From Planococcus sp. SK3692 (GTDB taxonomy: Bacteria > Bacillota > Bacilli > Bacillales_A > Planococcaceae), in NCBI RefSeq assembly GCF_028890485.2, contig NZ_JARCHV010000004.1, positions 1 to 48,414 on the forward strand: a DNA stretch of 48,414 nt. The letters run 5' to 3'. Of the stretch, positions 6,874-14,112 are shown in pieces. Each line of letters opens with the position of its first letter. Position 1 is the first letter of the stretch. The position numbers were made by a program, and so were the translations under genes. Under the pieces are notes generated by a model. The model saw only the letters and a list, made by a program, of their open reading frames with translations. It made no database searches and was not told the DNA's origin.

Positions 6874-7791
6874 TTATATTAGATAAATTAAACCGTTCCC
6901 TTCAACTTTGATTGGATATCCTAAGTTTTTCGTGTTTTTCATTAACTGAGCATAAATTTCGTTCGGTGATAGTTCTCTTTCTAATCGACTTTCAATGTTT
7001 TCAATTAATAATCCAGCTGCACCTGCCACAAAAGGAGCAGCCATTGAGGTACCAGAGAGTCTTTTGTAATTTTTATCTAGATGAGTGGAAAGGATATTTA
7101 CTCCTGGTGCCAAAATATCCATCTGATTATTTAAATTTGAAAACTGCGCAATCTGCTCGTTTCCATCAACAGCACCGACCTGTACTACTTCGTTGTATGC
7201 CCCTGGATATAAAAGATTGACATCTTCAATGTCGCCTGTTCCTTGGTTTCCTGAAGCAACAACTATTAGTACGCCTTGCTCGACAGCATACTTGATTGCT
7301 TTGTATAATTCATCATTCTTCATCGGTATCCCAAGTGATAAGCAGATAACACGAACTCGTTCGTCTTTTGTTCCTCTCCAATTTACGGCGTAATAGATTC
7401 CATTAATAAGATGCGTTAAATCTCCACTTCCGTCGCGCTTCAACACTTTTACAATTAAAAGTTTTGCTGATGGAGCAACACTCGTTTCCCGATTTTCATT
7501 TAGTGAGCTTATAATTCCAGCTACATGAGTTCCATGGCCATTATAGTCTGCAAAATTCGAAAAATCTCCCTCGTCTTCTTCTGTGAAATTGGCACCTCCG
7601 ATAATCCGAGATACAAGATCCGGATGTTTAGAGTCAATTCCGCTGTCCAATACAGCAATTGCTATCCCCTCGCCTTTATACCCTTTATTCCAGGAGGTCT
7701 GAACGTTAATTATCTTTAGAGGGTCTTGTTCTTTATCAAGCATAAATACACTTTCAATGCATGGAATTGCTTTTACGATACCTTTTGTCAC
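6874..7791 (-). CDS. Intracellular-type subtilisin (S8 serine protease)
   Basis: 305 aa from the GTG at 7791, chosen because AGAGGTG lies six bases upstream; a GTG at 7800 would add three residues. The catalytic triad is visible: Asp in AVLDSGID (about 49), His in NGHGTHVAG (about 86), Ser in LSGTSMAAP (about 249), with the oxyanion Asn in VASGNQG. No signal peptide and only a short leader of roughly 20 residues, as in Bacillus IspA, so it is probably cytoplasmic. Its start overlaps the stop of the RsoA-like gene. It could process the precursor-like product encoded at 9048, which is inference. Confidence 0.9.
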   Translation of the reverse strand: MTKGIVKAIPCIESVFMLDKEQDPLKIINVQTSWNKGYKGEGIAIAVLDSGIDSKHPDLVSRIIGGANFTEEDEGDFSNFADYNGHGTHVAGIISSLNENRETSVAPSAKLLIVKVLKRDGSGDLTHLINGIYYAVNWRGTKDERVRVICLSLGIPMKNDELYKAIKYAVEQGVLIVVASGNQGTGDIEDVNLLYPGAYNEVVQVGAVDGNEQIAQFSNLNNQMDILAPGVNILSTHLDKNYKRLSGTSMAAPFVAGAAGLLIENIESRLERELSPNEIYAQLMKNTKNLGYPIKVEGNGLIYLI

Positions 7792-7796
7792 AACGA

Positions 7797-8033
7797 TCAC
7801 CTCTTGAGTTTTTTGATATAGTCATCGAGCTCTGGAGCTTTATCTGTGTTAAAACGCTTTAAAGCTTTGGTTATTTCAATAGTGAGTTCTTGTTTCAAAT
7901 CTTCTTTATCATGGTGTTTCAAGTTCTTAGTCTTATTAATAATTTTAGGTGTAAAGGTTGAAACGAACTCTTCAATCGCTTCTTCGTCATCCTCTTTAAT
8001 TTTTCTTACTAACTCGAACATGTGATCATTCAT
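7797..8033 (-). CDS. RsoA-like co-sigma (small HTH_16 protein)
   Basis: 78 aa, ATG with GGAGG six bases upstream. Acidic helical N-terminus MNDHMFELVRKIKEDDEEA, then FTPKIINKTKNL and DLKQELTIEITKALKRF, the pattern of sigma region 2 seen in small proteins such as B. subtilis RsoA (79 aa). RsoA pairs with SigO to make a two-subunit sigma factor. The neighbouring upstream gene encodes a region-4-containing partner, 16 bp away, which strongly supports the pairing. It probably helps melt promoters for this cluster, perhaps including the divergent gene at 9048. Confidence 0.7.
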   Translation of the reverse strand: MNDHMFELVRKIKEDDEEAIEEFVSTFTPKIINKTKNLKHHDKEDLKQELTIEITKALKRFNTDKAPELDDYIKKLKR

Positions 8034-8049
8034 ATGAATCCTCCAATGT

Positions 8050-8625
8050 TTATTTAATTTCGACTCTAATTTTTTCTAAGGCGGATTTGATTGTTTTAGA
8101 AACAAGTTGTTGGCTTACACCCAATTTGAATGCAATCTCTTTTTGTGATAGTTGATGAAAATAATGAAGGTTTAAAATGCACAATTGTCGTTCTGTAAGC
8201 TTCAAAAGCGCTTTGTATATTTTAAAGCTACCTACTTGATCTAATAAAAATCTCTTTGATAGTTCAAGTTCATCAGAAAATGTCTGACTATCACCAATTG
8301 GAGTGTCCAAAATAGCCTGATCATCATCAATAGCAAAAATATGGTGGTGCTGCTCTCTACTTTTCTTTCGATAAAAATTTCCTGAATAATGATCAATTAG
8401 TTGAGAAATGTACTTTGTAATTTGTAGTCCCGTGTAAAATTTCTTAAAAGAAAGATTAAGCGCCTCGATAACTTGCTCTGAATTCAGAGAACTTATTTCG
8501 TTTAGTAGTTTTCTATTTCGTTCGTTCTTTAGGTAATTTAGCATTAGTGAATCATGCACTTTATCCTGATTTTCTCTTAGCCACAAAATATTATCGAATA
8601 TTTGTTTGTCAGTTTTTGTAATCAT
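8050..8625 (-). CDS. SigO-like sigma subunit (sigma-70 region 4)
   Basis: 191 aa from the ATG at 8625 with AGAGGTG six bases upstream. The C-terminus has a clear region 4: LTERQLCILNLHYFHQLSQ, then KEIAFKLGVSQQLVSKTIKSALEKI. The N-terminal two thirds are helical and do not show an ordinary region 2, which fits a split factor in which the small downstream protein supplies that function. B. subtilis SigO (YvrI) is similar in size and gene order. Promoter recognition for the cluster is inferred; I could not define its promoter motif. Confidence 0.75.
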   Translation of the reverse strand: MITKTDKQIFDNILWLRENQDKVHDSLMLNYLKNERNRKLLNEISSLNSEQVIEALNLSFKKFYTGLQITKYISQLIDHYSGNFYRKKSREQHHHIFAIDDDQAILDTPIGDSQTFSDELELSKRFLLDQVGSFKIYKALLKLTERQLCILNLHYFHQLSQKEIAFKLGVSQQLVSKTIKSALEKIRVEIK

Positions 8626-9047
8626 CAACAACACCTCTTTCTATCCCTAAAAAGGAAACAATAGGAAAAAATACAACCAATAAACAAAAAAATAAGAACA
8701 TATGTTTCATTTTATTCTAAATTATCACATTTTGTAAGAGTTTTTACAAACCTAATCTATTTTCTGTATCAAGTTTGAAAGCCGAAGAGAATGAAACTAG
8801 GACCTTAAAAAAATGAACTCGTTCTTTTTGAAAAGGGATATATACAAATTGCTGCACACTTTTTATATTTATCAAACTAAGTCTTTATTGAAGAAGCTTA
8901 GGTAGAAAAATATGTTACCTAAATAAAAAATCCAATATTTTTTTAATCGCGTTGTTTATTTTTGTGAAAGTCCCTTTTTATTGAGTGTCAGGAAAATTAA
9001 CCGGTGATTTTCAAGAACTGACAAACTTAATTAATTGGAGGAGATGT
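8626..9047. promoter_or_regulatory. Divergent intergenic control region
   Basis: About 420 AT-rich bases between the SigO-like gene and the PLA2-like gene. It holds a 7-bp inverted repeat TTAGGTA / TACCTAA at 8898-8922 with an 11-bp gap, a possible operator or small hairpin. Both promoters must lie here. I see no gene and no clear SigA-type -35/-10 pair, which would fit control by the dedicated split sigma factor. Confidence 0.4.
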
Positions 9048-9812
9048 ATGATGATTAGAGTAGCAAGACGACTTCCAGATTCAGAAACTATGAATTTCCA
9101 CAAGCAATTTACGAAAGAAGCTAGTTTTGTGAAAGTTTTGGCTAATGAAAATCAGGGTGGTGAAGCACCGAAGGATATTAAAGGCGCTACTTACCTATAC
9201 TCAAATGAGGAAGATATTTCCTCAAGCAATCTTAGTGCTAAAAAGTTTAAAGTTCGAGAGGTAAGCGTTTTGCTAAGCTTTAATTCCAACTTTAAAGTGG
9301 TACTATCTTCTTTTGAGAAAGTGGAAACAAAAGAAAAAAGTTATGTAACAAATGTTTGGAAAGTTGAAAACAATATTATTGAGTATAAAGAATACATCAA
9401 CGGAGAACTCAACTTTAGCGACAAGAATCCTATGGAGAGCGATGCAGGGATTGTAATTGATTTGTTCGATGGTCTAACAGAAGCACCAGCTGAAAAAGAA
9501 GATGAACTAGTAACTGCACTTTATGACCCTACTAGTTGTATCCTTCAAGGTAGATGCTGTACATTCAGTGGTGTTACGTATCGTCACTGCGGGAAATATT
9601 GCGGAAATTGGGAAAACTCAGGTGGAGGTGTCTCCATTAATGCCTTAGATTCAATTTGTTACTCACATGATCTATGTTTGCAAGGAAGTACTAACCGCTG
9701 TACTTGTCATGATAGATTCTTGGCAAGTGCTGCAGGAGTAGTTGCGCCTGGTGATACTACAATACGAAACGGAATTCGTGGAGCAAAAGTATTAGAAGGC
9801 TGTCCTCTATAA
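9048..9812 (+). CDS. Two-domain protein with Cys-rich PLA2-like C-terminus
   Basis: 254 aa from the ATG at 9048, with GGAGGA five bases upstream. Residues 1-145 are a soluble, strand-rich domain with no signal peptide. An acidic linker (EAPAEKEDELV) leads to a C-terminal 95 residues with ten Cys. That part reads HCGKYCGNW, then LDSICYSHDLCLQ, closely recalling secreted phospholipase A2, especially plant-type, where a GKYCG calcium loop precedes LDACCxxHDxC with the catalytic His-Asp (His207 here). It could hydrolyse phospholipids or be a bacteriocin-like product carried with its own inhibitory propeptide; the latter is inference. Divergent from the split-sigma operon and followed by a strong terminator. 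Confidence 0.7.
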   Translation: MMIRVARRLPDSETMNFHKQFTKEASFVKVLANENQGGEAPKDIKGATYLYSNEEDISSSNLSAKKFKVREVSVLLSFNSNFKVVLSSFEKVETKEKSYVTNVWKVENNIIEYKEYINGELNFSDKNPMESDAGIVIDLFDGLTEAPAEKEDELVTALYDPTSCILQGRCCTFSGVTYRHCGKYCGNWENSGGGVSINALDSICYSHDLCLQGSTNRCTCHDRFLASAAGVVAPGDTTIRNGIRGAKVLEGCPL

Positions 9813-9816
9813 AAAA

Positions 9817-9848
9817 AACTGCATCCCAATAGGGGTGCAGTTTTTTTG
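9817..9848 (+). terminator. Terminator of the PLA2-like gene
   Basis: AACTGCATCC pairs with GGGTGCAGTT, flanked by A and T runs, so it can act on either strand. It starts five bases after the stop codon. Confidence 0.9.
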
Positions 9849-10025
9849 TACCTTATTAATTTTAATCGGTAAGTCGACTTAGAAAGAAGAATCGTAGTTC
9901 CTATGGAAGAATTGTCTTAATAGTAATATCTAAAATTCAGGTTACAGTTTTAGATATTTTAATTTATTAAATAAAGAGATAGCAGACTCTGAAGAGTTTG
10001 TACCCATATAACAAAGAAAGTTAAA

Positions 10026-10316
10026 CTAAGTTAAGTTTGCACCAAACCATAGAAAAAATAGAATGATTGCTATATCCAAAATAGTTATTACAGTTGCTAC
10101 AATAGGAATTAGACGCTTTTCCATTCTATTAGAAAATGTTATAAACGCCAATATTATAGAAAGAAATGCTCCTATAAAAACACCTATAATAATAAATGAT
10201 CCTATTTTCTCTGATGAAAAAGTAGAAGCTATAGGATCAATTAGTACCATTAAAAGTAAGACGATTATACTCATAGTGAGATAAGAATAGCTTCTCCAAG
10301 TGTAAGACTTATTCAT
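10026..10316 (-). CDS. Three-helix membrane protein
   Basis: 96 aa, ATG with GAGGGGG seven bases upstream. Hydrophobic segments near residues 13-30, 38-61 and 71-93, with SNRMEKR between the last two. No family recognised. It points toward the PLA2-like gene from the far side of the shared terminator. An immunity or self-protection protein for that product would have this size and topology, but there is no direct evidence. Confidence 0.6.
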   Translation of the reverse strand: MNKSYTWRSYSYLTMSIIVLLLMVLIDPIASTFSSEKIGSFIIIGVFIGAFLSIILAFITFSNRMEKRLIPIVATVITILDIAIILFFLWFGANLT

Positions 10317-10343
10317 AAATATTCCCCCTCTTAATTAACTAAA

Positions 10344-10371
10344 TTTTAAGATAATCAAGATTATTGTATCA
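10344..10371. other. Weak dif-like candidate
   Basis: TTTTAAGATAA, centre TCAAGA, then TTATTGTATCA. The inner GATAA-6-TTAT pattern is that of dif, but the outer halves match poorly. If real it would close the cysteine-themed cluster as a module from site C. Listed only as a candidate. Confidence 0.2.
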
Positions 10372-10480
10372 CATTTTTTTCCTTTAAAGTTTTATAATAG
10401 AAAATATTCTACCTTTCACTAGTATTTATTGTTGGGACAAGAGCGACCAACTGAATTCTTGGATATAAAAATAGTGAGAG

Positions 10481-10514
10481 CCCATTTTCTTGTCTTTCAA
10501 GAGAATGGGTTTTT
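10481..10514 (+). terminator. Hairpin with T-run ahead of the YolD-like gene
   Basis: CCCATTTTCTTG pairs with CAAGAGAATGGG (one mismatch), followed by five T. It lies upstream of the YolD-like start, so it may attenuate that transcript or terminate an upstream one. Confidence 0.6.
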
Positions 10515-10605
10515 GTATGCTTATTTGTCAAAAGGAGGATTCAGTATGTTTCCGGAGTGGTACAATAAGAACGTGTGTTCTTTATTTCTGGAAGGAGGCG
10601 ATAGC

Positions 10606-10968
10606 ATGAAAACAACGAAACACACCAAACAAGTCGGAGCTGTCAGCGATCGAGGGTTAATTAAGTGGCAAGGGATGCTGCTGACGGAACACGTCCGGTT
10701 AATCAAAGCATTTCACGAGGAACAGGACCGGGTGCAAAAACCGGAATTAACTGAGTTTGATTTGCAAGCCATCCAGGAAGAAGTGGAAATCGCCATGAGC
10801 CGAAGATGTGAGATCCAACTGAAAACATGGAAAAACGGCGCGTTTTTTACACATACCGGAGTGATTCAAGAGATTGATTTGAAAAATGGCCAGTTGGTTT
10901 ATGAAAATGGATCCGGACGACAGCGAGTATCGGTTGAGAGCTTGGTAGGCATTCAGTTAGTGGATTGA
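10606..10968 (+). CDS. YolD-like protein
   Basis: 120 aa from the ATG at 10606 (GAAGGAGG upstream). SDRGLIKWQGMLLTEHV is the conserved N-terminus of the YolD-like family, followed by the Sm-like strand region FFTHTGVIQEIDLKNGQLVYENGSGRQRVSVESLVGIQ. YolD proteins usually accompany a Y-family polymerase (UvrX/YqjW) and are SOS-linked. No polymerase gene is present here, so it is an orphan. An in-frame ATG at 10546 with its own AAAGGAGG would add 20 residues; the family N-terminus favours 10606. A terminator follows. Confidence 0.8.
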   Translation: MKTTKHTKQVGAVSDRGLIKWQGMLLTEHVRLIKAFHEEQDRVQKPELTEFDLQAIQEEVEIAMSRRCEIQLKTWKNGAFFTHTGVIQEIDLKNGQLVYENGSGRQRVSVESLVGIQLVD

Positions 10969-10987
10969 CTAAAATTATCAAAAGGAC

Positions 10988-11029
10988 ATGACGGATGCAA
11001 GGTAGGTAGCATCGGTCATTTTCTTTTTC
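10988..11029 (+). terminator. Terminator of the YolD-like gene
   Basis: ATGACGGATGC pairs with GCATCGGTCAT (one mismatch), then a T-rich tract. Confidence 0.75.
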
Positions 11030-11078
11030 CCTGCCATTCTTTCAGCGCAGCCATAAGGTTTGAGGCATTTCCCTTACA

Positions 11079-11126
11079 AAAGGCAAATCCCATGTCTGAG
11101 ATTCGCCTTCTGAGGGATTTACCTTT
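11079..11126 (-). terminator. Hairpin downstream of the RadC-like gene
   Basis: AAAGGTAAATCCC and GGGATTTGCCTTT pair at 12 of 13 on the minus strand, with a 22-nt loop and a short T-run. Probable terminator of the gene at 11185. Confidence 0.5.
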
Positions 11127-11184
11127 TCTTAAACGGGGGATGATGCGGTTCATTTCGTCTGAGAAGCCTGTAGGGACGGGGTTT

Positions 11185-11643
11185 TTAGAGTGCCCCGATT
11201 TCCCTTAAGGAAACGCCTCCTTTTTGGCTGACAATTAGTGAATCCAACACTTCAATGCCAATCAGTTCACCGGCATCCATCAATCGCTTGCTGACAGCTA
11301 CGTCTTCATTGGAATATTGGCAGTCGCCGGAGGGATGGTTATGAGCTATTAGAATACTTCCGGAGTTATTCAAAATGGCGGCTTTGAACACTTCGCGTGG
11401 ATGAACGACACTGGCATTCAAGCTTCCGGTGTGGCAACGATGAACCACCGAGATTTCATTTTTGATGTTTAAGCAGATGACCAAGAAGACCTCCCGGTCC
11501 TCATCTCCGATGAGAGCTTTCGCAAAATTGATGGCATCTGTGGAACTCTGAATGCGTTCAGGAAGGATGCTTTTATAGGTTTCTTCGACTTCTTTTACTT
11601 CTTGTTTAATGCGTGTGATTTCAATGATTTTTTCGAGTTTCAT
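11185..11643 (-). CDS. radC: RadC-like JAB/MPN-domain protein
   Basis: 152 aa from the ATG at 11643 with AAAGGAG upstream. The MPN/JAB domain is clear: FLVICLNIKNEISVVHRCHTGSLNASVVHPREVF, then the JAMM motif HNHPSGD and a C-terminal VLDSLIVS. It lacks the N-terminal helix-hairpin-helix part of chromosomal RadC, as plasmid- and phage-borne copies often do. RadC-like proteins are common on mobile elements but their biochemical role is not established. The upstream reading frame stays open to 12009 but has no ribosome site, so it is not counted. Confidence 0.85.
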   Translation of the reverse strand: MKLEKIIEITRIKQEVKEVEETYKSILPERIQSSTDAINFAKALIGDEDREVFLVICLNIKNEISVVHRCHTGSLNASVVHPREVFKAAILNNSGSILIAHNHPSGDCQYSNEDVAVSKRLMDAGELIGIEVLDSLIVSQKGGVSLREIGAL

Positions 11644-11995
11644 GGGGTATCGCTCCTTTTTGATTTTGTCCGCCGGGCGGGAATGGTCCCAAAAGGGATT
11701 ATTTTTTGCCTTTTGGTAAGGCGGACGGCCACACCCCATAGCCGACCAGTCAAGGGTCCCAGCGCCAAAGTTTTTTAGCGAAGCCGATCTAAAAAAGTTT
11801 GGTGCCCCTTGACTGAACACGTGCTTCGTCGGCTCCTGTCTTGGCTCGAAATAGGGATAGGGCGAAGCCAAGGAATCTGTCCGTATTTCGAGTTTAGACA
11901 GGCTGGGGCTGTGTACGCTCCGGTGGCCAAAAGCAAAAAATAACGACAAAAGGCAGCCGTTTCGGCTGCCTTCCCACTTACTCGGTCTTATGGTG
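11644..11995. other. Structured noncoding tract with three large hairpins
   Basis: Hairpin 1 (11748-11814): AGTCAAGGG with CCCCTTGACT outside, CCAAAGTTTTTTAG with CTAAAAAAGTTTGG inside. Hairpin 2 (11835-11902): CCTGTCT with AGACAGG outside, CTCGAAATA with TATTTCGAG inside. Hairpin 3 (11950-11972): AAGGCAGCCG / CGGCTGCCTT with a 3-nt loop and, on the minus strand, a T-run. The succession suggests a structured RNA read toward radC or a single-strand origin used in transfer. Neither can be decided by eye. Confidence 0.55.
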
Positions 11996-12142
11996 TTCGA
12001 CTCGTTCATCCGTCAAGAAAAATCCAGGAATCTAGAGGCTGTTTCCGACAGGTTACAGCCCCTGATTATCGGCTTTTTTAGGATGAAGCGACACTTAGAG
12101 CGCCTTGAAACGATGGTTGCTAGGCGCTCTTGTGCAGTCGCC
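11996..12142. repeat. 147-bp structured repeat, copy 1
   Basis: Imperfect direct copy of 21809-21955, the same length. Shared parts: a stem AGAGGCTG/CAGCC(C)CT, the string GATTATCGGCTTTTTTAGG, then a two-level stem GCGACAC...GTGCAGTCGC enclosing AGAGCGCC...GGCGCTCT. Stems are kept while loops diverge, as in a structured RNA or a hairpin DNA origin. Confidence 0.65.
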
Positions 12143-12145
12143 AAG

Positions 12146-12253
12146 AAGAGTTTTTAGGGGGGAAGAAAACTAGGTCGTTCTCAACATGCCAATTCCTTTA
12201 CTTAAGTGTTCCTAAAAACTCAAAAGTAGGTTCCATAGGAAGGAAAAACTCTT
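12146..12253 (+). promoter_or_regulatory. Attenuator-like alternative pairing region
   Basis: GAGTTTTTAGG (12148-12158) can pair with CCTAAAAACTC (12211-12221, 11 bp perfect) or, starting at 12146, with AAAAACTCTT (12244-12253). The mutually exclusive pairings lie upstream of the gene at 12300. Regulation is inference. Confidence 0.35.
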
Positions 12254-12299
12254 AGCTAGATAGAATTTTAAAAAAATGAGAAAATGTGGAGGTGGGGAA

Positions 12300-12530
12300 T
12301 TGAAGGGGCAAGAAGCGTCCTGGTACCGTTTAAAGGATGTATGTAATCTTTATGGACCAGACATAGCGAGACAATTTCAATTTCTGCAAAACCGACAAAA
12401 CATGCGTAAACCTGAGATTACATTAAAAGAGTTTCTGTCCTTAGCTAAGTGTAATGAAAACATAATCCAAAACCGTCGATTGCAAAAAATCCTCGGGACT
12501 AAGACGGTTCAATCCTTTTATCGGAAATGA
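12300..12530 (+). CDS. Hypothetical 76-aa protein
   Basis: Start set at the TTG at 12300 because GGAGGTG lies five bases upstream; an ATG at 12276 has no ribosome site. The product begins MKGQEASWYRLKDVCNLY and is basic and helical, with a second half LKEFLSLAKCNENIIQNRRLQKILG. No signal peptide or membrane helix. The helical arrangement could be a small DNA-binding protein, but no family is recognised. It precedes the LOV genes. Confidence 0.5.
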   Translation: MKGQEASWYRLKDVCNLYGPDIARQFQFLQNRQNMRKPEITLKEFLSLAKCNENIIQNRRLQKILGTKTVQSFYRK

Positions 12531-12667
12531 AAATTTCTGCATACGGTAGAACAGCTAAAGGATATCCTCTTTGGGTTTTCTCATAAGACTAAGCATTTAA
12601 AAGAGTGGATGCTAATCGAGCAATCTCTGGCAAGTATCCGAAGGTTTATGTTGAAAGGAGTAACGCC

Positions 12668-13085
12668 ATGAATCCATTACAGCCGGCAATCAAAGCTGAG
12701 CTATTTGAAGCCATTTTGAATCGAAGTCAGGTAGCCGCAGTCGTCACGGACCCTCAGCAACCTGACCATCCGATTGTCTATGCCAACAAGCGTTTCGAAG
12801 AGCTAACCGGCTATTCAAATGAGGAAATCATCGGAAAGAATTGTCGCTTTTTACAAGGGGGATAAGACGGATGACCAAGCCATTGCTCAGATGAAAAAAG
12901 GCATTGAGGATCTACAAAAAACAACGGTCGTGTTGCAGAACTATCGAAAGAGTGGCATCGCTTTTTGGAATCGCGTCACAATTGAACCGATGGTGATTGC
13001 CGGAAAAGTATATTTTTGGGGCATGCAGACAGACATTGTTCAGGAATTCCCACCTCATTTTCCTTTGGAACCTATTTCTCCCTAA
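12668..13085 (+). pseudogene. LOV-domain protein broken by a one-base insertion in a G run
   Basis: From the ATG at 12668 (AAGGAG upstream) the frame encodes a PAS/LOV domain to GKNCRFLQG, including the flavin-adduct Cys, then stops at once. The second half ([19 protein letters not shown] to GMQTDIVQEF) continues in another frame. GGGGG at 12857-12861 should be GGGG by comparison with the intact copy at 13243. Repaired, it would be a LOV-only protein of about 138 aa without STAS domain. A real frameshift, slipped-strand switching or a sequencing error are all possible. Confidence 0.85.
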
Positions 13086-13242
13086 ACTTCTTTTAGATCA
13101 AACTGAGTAAAAACTATAGTATAGCAACCAAGTGGTTTTAGTAGTTATGGTGAAAACCTTAAAGGCGACCTAGTCGGGTAGTCATCTCCTCATAACGGTT
13201 TCATGGAAATCAACACGTCAAACACTAACAGGAGTATATGGA
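13086..13242. other. Leader between the two LOV genes
   Basis: 157 bp. It can form a small stem around GTTATGGTGAAAACCTT and carries CTATAGTATAG, but no recognised riboswitch or sigma-B type promoter. The ribosome site AGGAG for the next gene lies at its end. Confidence 0.4.
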
Positions 13243-14019
13243 ATGAAAGATCTTAATAATGAAACACGAAACAGTCTGTTGGAAGCCATGATTAATGGCA
13301 GCCGAGTAGCCACTGTAGTCACGGACCCTCAACAAGAAGACAACCCTATTATTTATAGTAATCGAACCTTTGAACAATTAACCGGCTACACTCAAGAAGA
13401 GGTTATTGGGCGTAATTGCCGGTTTCTACAAGGGGAAGATACCGATCAAAGCGTTGTGCAGCAAATTAGAGAAGCCATAGCTAATCAACACCCTTTAGTT
13501 GTGACCTTGAAGAATTACCGGAAAGACGGGACGAGCTTCTGGAATCGCTTGCAAATGGAGCCAGTCAAAGTGGGGAACGATGTTTATTTCGTTGGCACTC
13601 AAACGGATGTGACCAATGAGGTGTACCAAGAACTTCTATTGAATGAAAAAGAAGACGAGCTGAACGAGCAACTTTTGCCGATCATGCCAATTGGTTCGAA
13701 TATCGGTGCCGTGGCACTCGTTGGACGAATGAATAATCATCGATTTTCCGTATTAACTGCAAAACTAAGCGACTTTGTTCAACAGACATCTACACATTAC
13801 ATCTTAATCGATGTAACGGGGGTCCTATGGGAGCGTGATTTTTTATATCAACATCTCTTAATGGTGCAGGACGTCTTGCGATTGATGGGCAGCGAATTGC
13901 ATGTGACTGGAATCAGTCCGTCTACCGCCATTCAGATTGCCCAAAACCAAGAAGATAGCCGCCAATTAAAAACGTATTCCAGTGTCCAACAAGCGATGCA
14001 ACGACTGCTTGCAGCTTAA
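13243..14019 (+). CDS. ytvA: YtvA-like LOV-STAS blue-light photoreceptor
   Basis: 258 aa, ATG with AGGAG upstream, almost the same length as B. subtilis YtvA (261 aa). The LOV domain (about 10-125) has GRNCRFLQG with the reactive Cys59 and NYRKDGTSFWNRLQMEPV. A linker helix leads to a STAS domain (about 145-258) with YILIDVTGV and ISPSTAIQIAQ. YtvA senses blue light through FMN and feeds the stressosome that activates sigma-B. A plasmid copy next to a damaged LOV-only copy suggests a local tandem duplication or sequential gain. A terminator follows. Confidence 0.92.
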   Translation: MKDLNNETRNSLLEAMINGSRVATVVTDPQQEDNPIIYSNRTFEQLTGYTQEEVIGRNCRFLQGEDTDQSVVQQIREAIANQHPLVVTLKNYRKDGTSFWNRLQMEPVKVGNDVYFVGTQTDVTNEVYQELLLNEKEDELNEQLLPIMPIGSNIGAVALVGRMNNHRFSVLTAKLSDFVQQTSTHYILIDVTGVLWERDFLYQHLLMVQDVLRLMGSELHVTGISPSTAIQIAQNQEDSRQLKTYSSVQQAMQRLLAA

Positions 14020-14023
14020 CTAC

Positions 14024-14070
14024 AAAAGACCGGAAGGCAAGCTGCTAGCTGTCTTCTGGTCTTTTTTTTG
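14024..14070 (+). terminator. Terminator of the LOV-STAS gene
   Basis: AAAAGACCGGAAGGCA pairs imperfectly with TGTCTTCTGGTCTTTT, followed by a T-run of eight. Confidence 0.85.
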
Positions 14071-14112
14071 ATAGTGGTATCTGCGACCTTTCATGTGTTT
14101 AATCGTTCAGAA

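Noticed and set aside
11016..11153. 45-aa minus-strand frame after radC
   Set aside because: No ribosome site, and it overlaps the terminators of both neighbouring genes.
11644..12009. N-terminal extension of the RadC-like gene
   Set aside because: The frame is open but runs through strong hairpins, has unlikely composition and no ribosome site; AAAGGAG precedes the ATG at 11643.
12045..12075. Further dif-like site in the 147-bp repeat (GATTATCGG in both copies)
   Set aside because: Only the inner ATTATCGG half is similar; the second arm matches poorly and the spacing would be 5 bp.
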